From positions 33,473-77,387 of the forward strand of contig PAPS01000003.1 in assembly GCA_002708985.1 (NCBI GenBank): 43,915 bases of DNA. Reading direction: 5' to 3'. Origin of the DNA: Saprospirales bacterium. GTDB lineage: Bacteria > Bacteroidota > Bacteroidia > Chitinophagales > UBA8649. The notes under the pieces are model-generated. The model did not search any database, was not told the origin of the DNA, and was given only the letters and a program-made list of their open reading frames with translations. Below are positions 41,511 to 43,915 of this stretch, piece by piece; within the stretch, counting starts at the first letter, position 1; every line of letters begins with the position of its first letter. The translations under genes were made by a program, and so were the position numbers.

Positions 41511-43915
41511 CTACTTGATTCCATTTTGCTCCAATAAGGCTTTAACTTCTTTGAGCTCTGTCTTTAGGGATTCAATAATCTCTTGTTGCTCTTGGATGGC
41601 TCTGACAAGTACTGGTGTCATTTCAGTATAACTCATTCCTAAAGTTTCCATGGGCACAAGATGATATTCCTCTGGGCGATCTTCGCTAATCGGTAACCAC
41701 TCTTTATCCTGTACAATCTCAGGAAGGATGTTTTTAACCTCTTGAGCTAGGAAACCAAGTTTAGTTTCTTTTTCATGAGGTGCAATCTGTGTAATACCCA
41801 TTTCATCCGATTTCCATTGATACGATACTGGTCGCAGGGACATTACTTCATTTAGTCCGTAATCTATATCACGAATATTTTTCTTCATTCGCTCATCAGA
41901 CGTCTGTATCGTCCCATTAGCAGCATATACCACACTCCACCTGAGGCTACTAGTACCTAATGTTCGACTACCATTTGTCGAAGGAGCGAAATTGTTATTT
42001 ATTGTTGTAAGACTAGAAGCGTCCAGGAGATATTCAACTGATCCAATACCGATTGCCGTACCTGTTGTGGTACCACCATCCATATCTACCACATAATCGA
42101 CTAAAATATTATTTACTGAGTTTCCATTATTAATTGTTTGACCTTGATTAAATCCGGTATTTGTTCCAATCCGTACTAAATCATCTTCGGCATCAACAAA
42201 TAAAGCATATTCTCTAGTATCGGATCCTACTCTGAAATTGTGATCCACAGTTCCCGACTCATTAAAAACCATATCTCCGTCCCAGTAGCCATTTCCATTA
42301 AAATATCCGGCATATCCATTTGAGAATGTATTCACGCCATAAACCGCTCTGTTGTCATCGCCCGAAGCATTGAAATAACCTCCATAGTGCGTACCGGTGC
42401 CAGAACTACTTACAAAGGAGTATACACCGTAGATAGTACTAGTATTACTAGCTGCAGGGTATATCGAGTTGTAAGAACCTCTTAATAGCCCATCACCACC
42501 AGATATGCGGTTATAAGTGCCATACTTAGTTGCATTGGCATCGCTATTTATATCATTGTAAACACCGTAAATTGTACCTGTTGCAGTTCCATTATCGAAA
42601 TAATTAAATACTCCATATTTGGTTCCATCAATATTAGCAAATTCGTTCCTTACGCCATATTTAGTACCAGTTCCAGATTGCATATTATTATATACTCCAT
42701 ATTGGTTTCCAGCTCCAGTAGCTTCCAAAGAATTATAGGTGCCATATCGGACATTACTTCCGTCTCCTTCAATTTGATTGTACTGGCCATATACAAACCC
42801 TGTTCCCCCCGTTGAGGAACTAGTATTCATTTCATTAAACTCACCATAGCTCCTATTCGCTCCGAAGTCAACATCATTGTATTCCCCGTAGACATCTCCC
42901 GAGTAATCAATTGAAGCCACATCTGTTTCGTTGTAAGAAGCATAGTTAGCATTACTTGCGATTGTTCCCTGTACATTTAAATAGTTATGGCTTGCTCTAT
43001 GAACGCCAGATCCATGGGAGGATACATAATTATGAATTCCTGTTCCAGATCCATTTGAGTTGCTGTTCATGTAAACTTGGTTGAAGATTCCCGTCCGATC
43101 ACCTGTTCCATTAAATCCAACCGTACTGAACAAACCATATTTTGTTCCATTTCCCCCTCCGTTTTGAAAGATTCTTACGCCATAGAGTGTGGATGCATCT
43201 GCTGGATCTATATTAGCATATACACGAGCAGAATTGTCGGTTGTTCCTATACCGATATTGCCATTGGTGTTAATGCGCATGTTTTCTACTCCATTTGTTC
43301 GAAAGACTAGATCCTGATTATCATTGGTTCCAAGGAAATTGGTGTTTTCATCTGTACCTGTATTGCCGAGTAATGCCCAGTCATCTGAAGAAATGAGACT
43401 TGATAAATCAACTGTTTCTGAAGTACCCCCTTCAATACCTATGGTTAGGATAGTTCCCGCTAATCCAGAGCCTTGTATATTTTGGTCATCAGATCCAGCA
43501 GGACCTGGGGCACCGTCAGCACCTGGAGGTCCAGCAGGGCCTGGGGCGCCATCTGCACCTGGAGGTCCAGCAGGGCCTGGGGCACCATCTGCACCATCTG
43601 CGCCGTCAGCACCATCTGCACCTGGAGGTCCAGCAGGGCCTGGGGCACCGTCAACACCATCTGCGCCGTCAGCACCATCCGCACCTGGAGGTCCAGCCGG
43701 GCCTGGGGCACCATCTGCGCCATCAGTTCCGTCAGCACCGTCTACACCATCTTGTCCGTCCGCACCAGCAGGACCGGCAGGACCTTGAGGACCGGCAGGG
43801 CCTTGTGCACCCCCAATAGAAGAAAGATCAACAGTTACGGAGTTTCCGTTTTCGATATCAATTTGTAGTGTGTTCCCTGAAAGGTTAGCGGCGGTAAGAT
43901 TCTGGTTGTCACTGC
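41511..43915 (-). CDS. Fibre protein with collagen-like repeats, YG-rich repeats and S74 intramolecular chaperone (5' end outside window)
   Basis: The frame stays open to the right edge, so this is a partial gene of more than 800 residues. From N to C it has a strand-rich segment ([16 protein letters not shown]), about 35 collagen-type G-x-y triplets, a second strand segment resembling the first ([16 protein letters not shown]), a VGIGTT-type start of a fibre head ([14 protein letters not shown]), and about 17 repeats with a YG-x-YN core. It ends with a peptidase S74-type domain ([13 protein letters not shown], then [17 protein letters not shown]) and a coiled coil. The S74 domain acts as an intramolecular chaperone for trimeric fibres in phage tails and some bacterial surface proteins; the Ser in S-D-E-R is the cleavage residue in characterised members. 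Probably surface-exposed. An internal ATG at 43280 is not the true start. Confidence 0.88.
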   Translation of the reverse strand, partial: SDNQNLTAANLSGNTLQIDIENGNSVTVDLSSIGGAQGPAGPQGPAGPAGADGQDGVDGADGTDGADGAPGPAGPPGADGADGADGVDGAPGPAGPPGADGADGADGADGAPGPAGPPGADGAPGPAGPPGADGAPGPAGSDDQNIQGSGLAGTILTIGIEGGTSETVDLSSLISSDDWALLGNTGTDENTNFLGTNDNQDLVFRTNGVENMRINTNGNIGIGTTDNSARVYANIDPADASTLYGVRIFQNGGGNGTKYGLFSTVGFNGTGDRTGIFNQVYMNSNSNGSGTGIHNYVSSHGSGVHRASHNYLNVQGTIASNANYASYNETDVASIDYSGDVYGEYNDVDFGANRSYGEFNEMNTSSSTGGTGFVYGQYNQIEGDGSNVRYGTYNSLEATGAGNQYGVYNNMQSGTGTKYGVRNEFANIDGTKYGVFNYFDNGTATGTIYGVYNDINSDANATKYGTYNRISGGDGLLRGSYNSIYPAASNTSTIYGVYSFVSSSGTGTHYGGYFNASGDDNRAVYGVNTFSNGYAGYFNGNGYWDGDMVFNESGTVDHNFRVGSDTREYALFVDAEDDLVRIGTNTGFNQGQTINNGNSVNNILVDYVVDMDGGTTTGTAIGIGSVEYLLDASSLTTINNNFAPSTNGSRTLGTSSLRWSVVYAANGTIQTSDERMKKNIRDIDYGLNEVMSLRPVSYQWKSDEMGITQIAPHEKETKLGFLAQEVKNILPEIVQDKEWLPISEDRPEEYHLVPMETLGMSYTEMTPVLVRAIQEQQEIIESLKTELKEVKALLEQNGIK
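41514..41905 (-). other. Peptidase S74 intramolecular chaperone domain and coiled coil
   Basis: The last 130 residues of the fibre gene start at the [10 protein letters not shown] motif and end with a heptad-like helix ([18 protein letters not shown]). The S-D-E-R and LGFLAQEV segments define the domain. Self-cleavage at the Ser is expected from phage relatives but cannot be shown here. Confidence 0.85.
42270..43190 (-). repeat. YG/YN-rich protein repeats, about 17 copies
   Basis: Degenerate repeats of about 18-24 residues with a Y-G-x-Y-N core (examples [27 protein letters not shown]). The spacing and small polar turns suggest a beta-helical or triple-helical fibre shaft. Copies diverge much more than the rpsA repeats, so they are old. 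Confidence 0.8.
43494..43811 (-). repeat. Collagen-like G-x-y triplet tract
   Basis: About 106 residues in uninterrupted G-x-y register, built from blocks such as [16 protein letters not shown]. The DNA is made of near-identical 9- to 45-base modules, so it is prone to length change. It probably folds as a collagen-type triple helix in the trimeric fibre. Confidence 0.92.

Noticed and set aside
41498-41515. AGTAGG/CCTACT hairpin across the stops of the convergent saccharopine dehydrogenase-like and fibre genes as a terminator
   Set aside because: The stem is only six pairs and neither strand has a T run after it, so it is not listed as a terminator.
43324-43868. Plus-strand open frames over the collagen tract (Gly/Ala/Pro/Ser-rich and Arg/Thr/Trp-rich)
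   Set aside because: They mirror the repetitive G-x-y codons of the minus-strand fibre gene. The minus-strand frame gives coherent domains from end to end; these do not.
41511-43915. Prophage suggested by the S74 tail-spike-type chaperone
   Set aside because: No capsid, terminase, tail tube, integrase or attachment site is seen in the window, and the collagen/VGIGTT architecture also occurs in Bacteroidota surface proteins. The region right of the window could still change this.

Overview
This window is a piece of a Bacteroidota chromosome, most likely a marine or brackish member of the Flavobacteriales. The evidence is: components and substrates of the type IX secretion system (PorQ, a PorP/SprF-type barrel, a protein with a gliding-type C-terminal sorting domain); lineage-typical gene orders (rpmB-rpmG-DUF4295-ftsY and ftsX-DUF3098-uppP-truB-ribF); promoter-like TAnnTTTG boxes with very few Shine-Dalgarno sites; and a complete sodium-pumping NADH:quinone oxidoreductase. 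The genus cannot be fixed from the sequence alone. The window is mostly conserved core genome. I see no rRNA, tRNA, CRISPR array, insertion sequence or prophage. No gene-free stretch exceeds 300 bases; the longest is about 250 bases at 39905-40155.

Layout. 1-4148: the end of clpC, then lon, then porQ. 4272-6707: ribosomal protein S1 with a long acidic decapeptide-repeat extension. 6857-11501: a surface and secretion block with a PorP/SprF-like barrel and a large secreted protein on the minus strand, and a glycine-rich secreted protein plus a DUF4412-like protein on the plus strand. 11622-14698: rpmB, rpmG, a 55-residue DUF4295 gene, a strong terminator, then ftsY, pdxJ and plsC. 14695-16475: a DUF4105 membrane protein and a YqgE/AlgH protein on the minus strand. 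16632-24241: nqrABCDEF, apbE and a convergent nqrM-like gene. 24303-26177: mazG and a two-domain fasciclin lipoprotein. 26223-31369: an HsdR_N-like nuclease-fold protein and holA sharing overlapping start codons, then ribF, truB, uppP, DUF3098 and ftsX. 31501-34263: leuS. 34357-36418: a tiny polyproline protein with a C-terminal sorting signal, aspartate kinase and RNase HI. 36459-41502: a queuosine-precursor transporter, a DUF1295 protein, ornithine aminotransferase, cytidine deaminase and a saccharopine dehydrogenase-like protein. 41511 to the end: a partial fibre gene with collagen-like repeats, YG-rich repeats and an S74 intramolecular chaperone.

The clearest functional unit is the Nqr block. 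It encodes all six pump subunits, the ApbE enzyme that attaches FMN to the D-x-x-S-G-A-T threonines of NqrB and NqrC (both visible), and an NqrM-like protein whose family is needed for Fe-S maturation of the pump. Its NqrA is unusual in carrying about 95 extra N-terminal residues that look like a signal peptide plus a membrane anchor.

The most interesting unexplained items are that anchored NqrA, the 68-residue polyproline/PLDGG sorting-signal protein, the phage-adhesin-like glycine-rich domain at 10130-10654, the slippage-prone repeat in rpsA, and the collagen/S74 fibre at the right edge. I found no convincing evidence for a wholly new multi-gene system.
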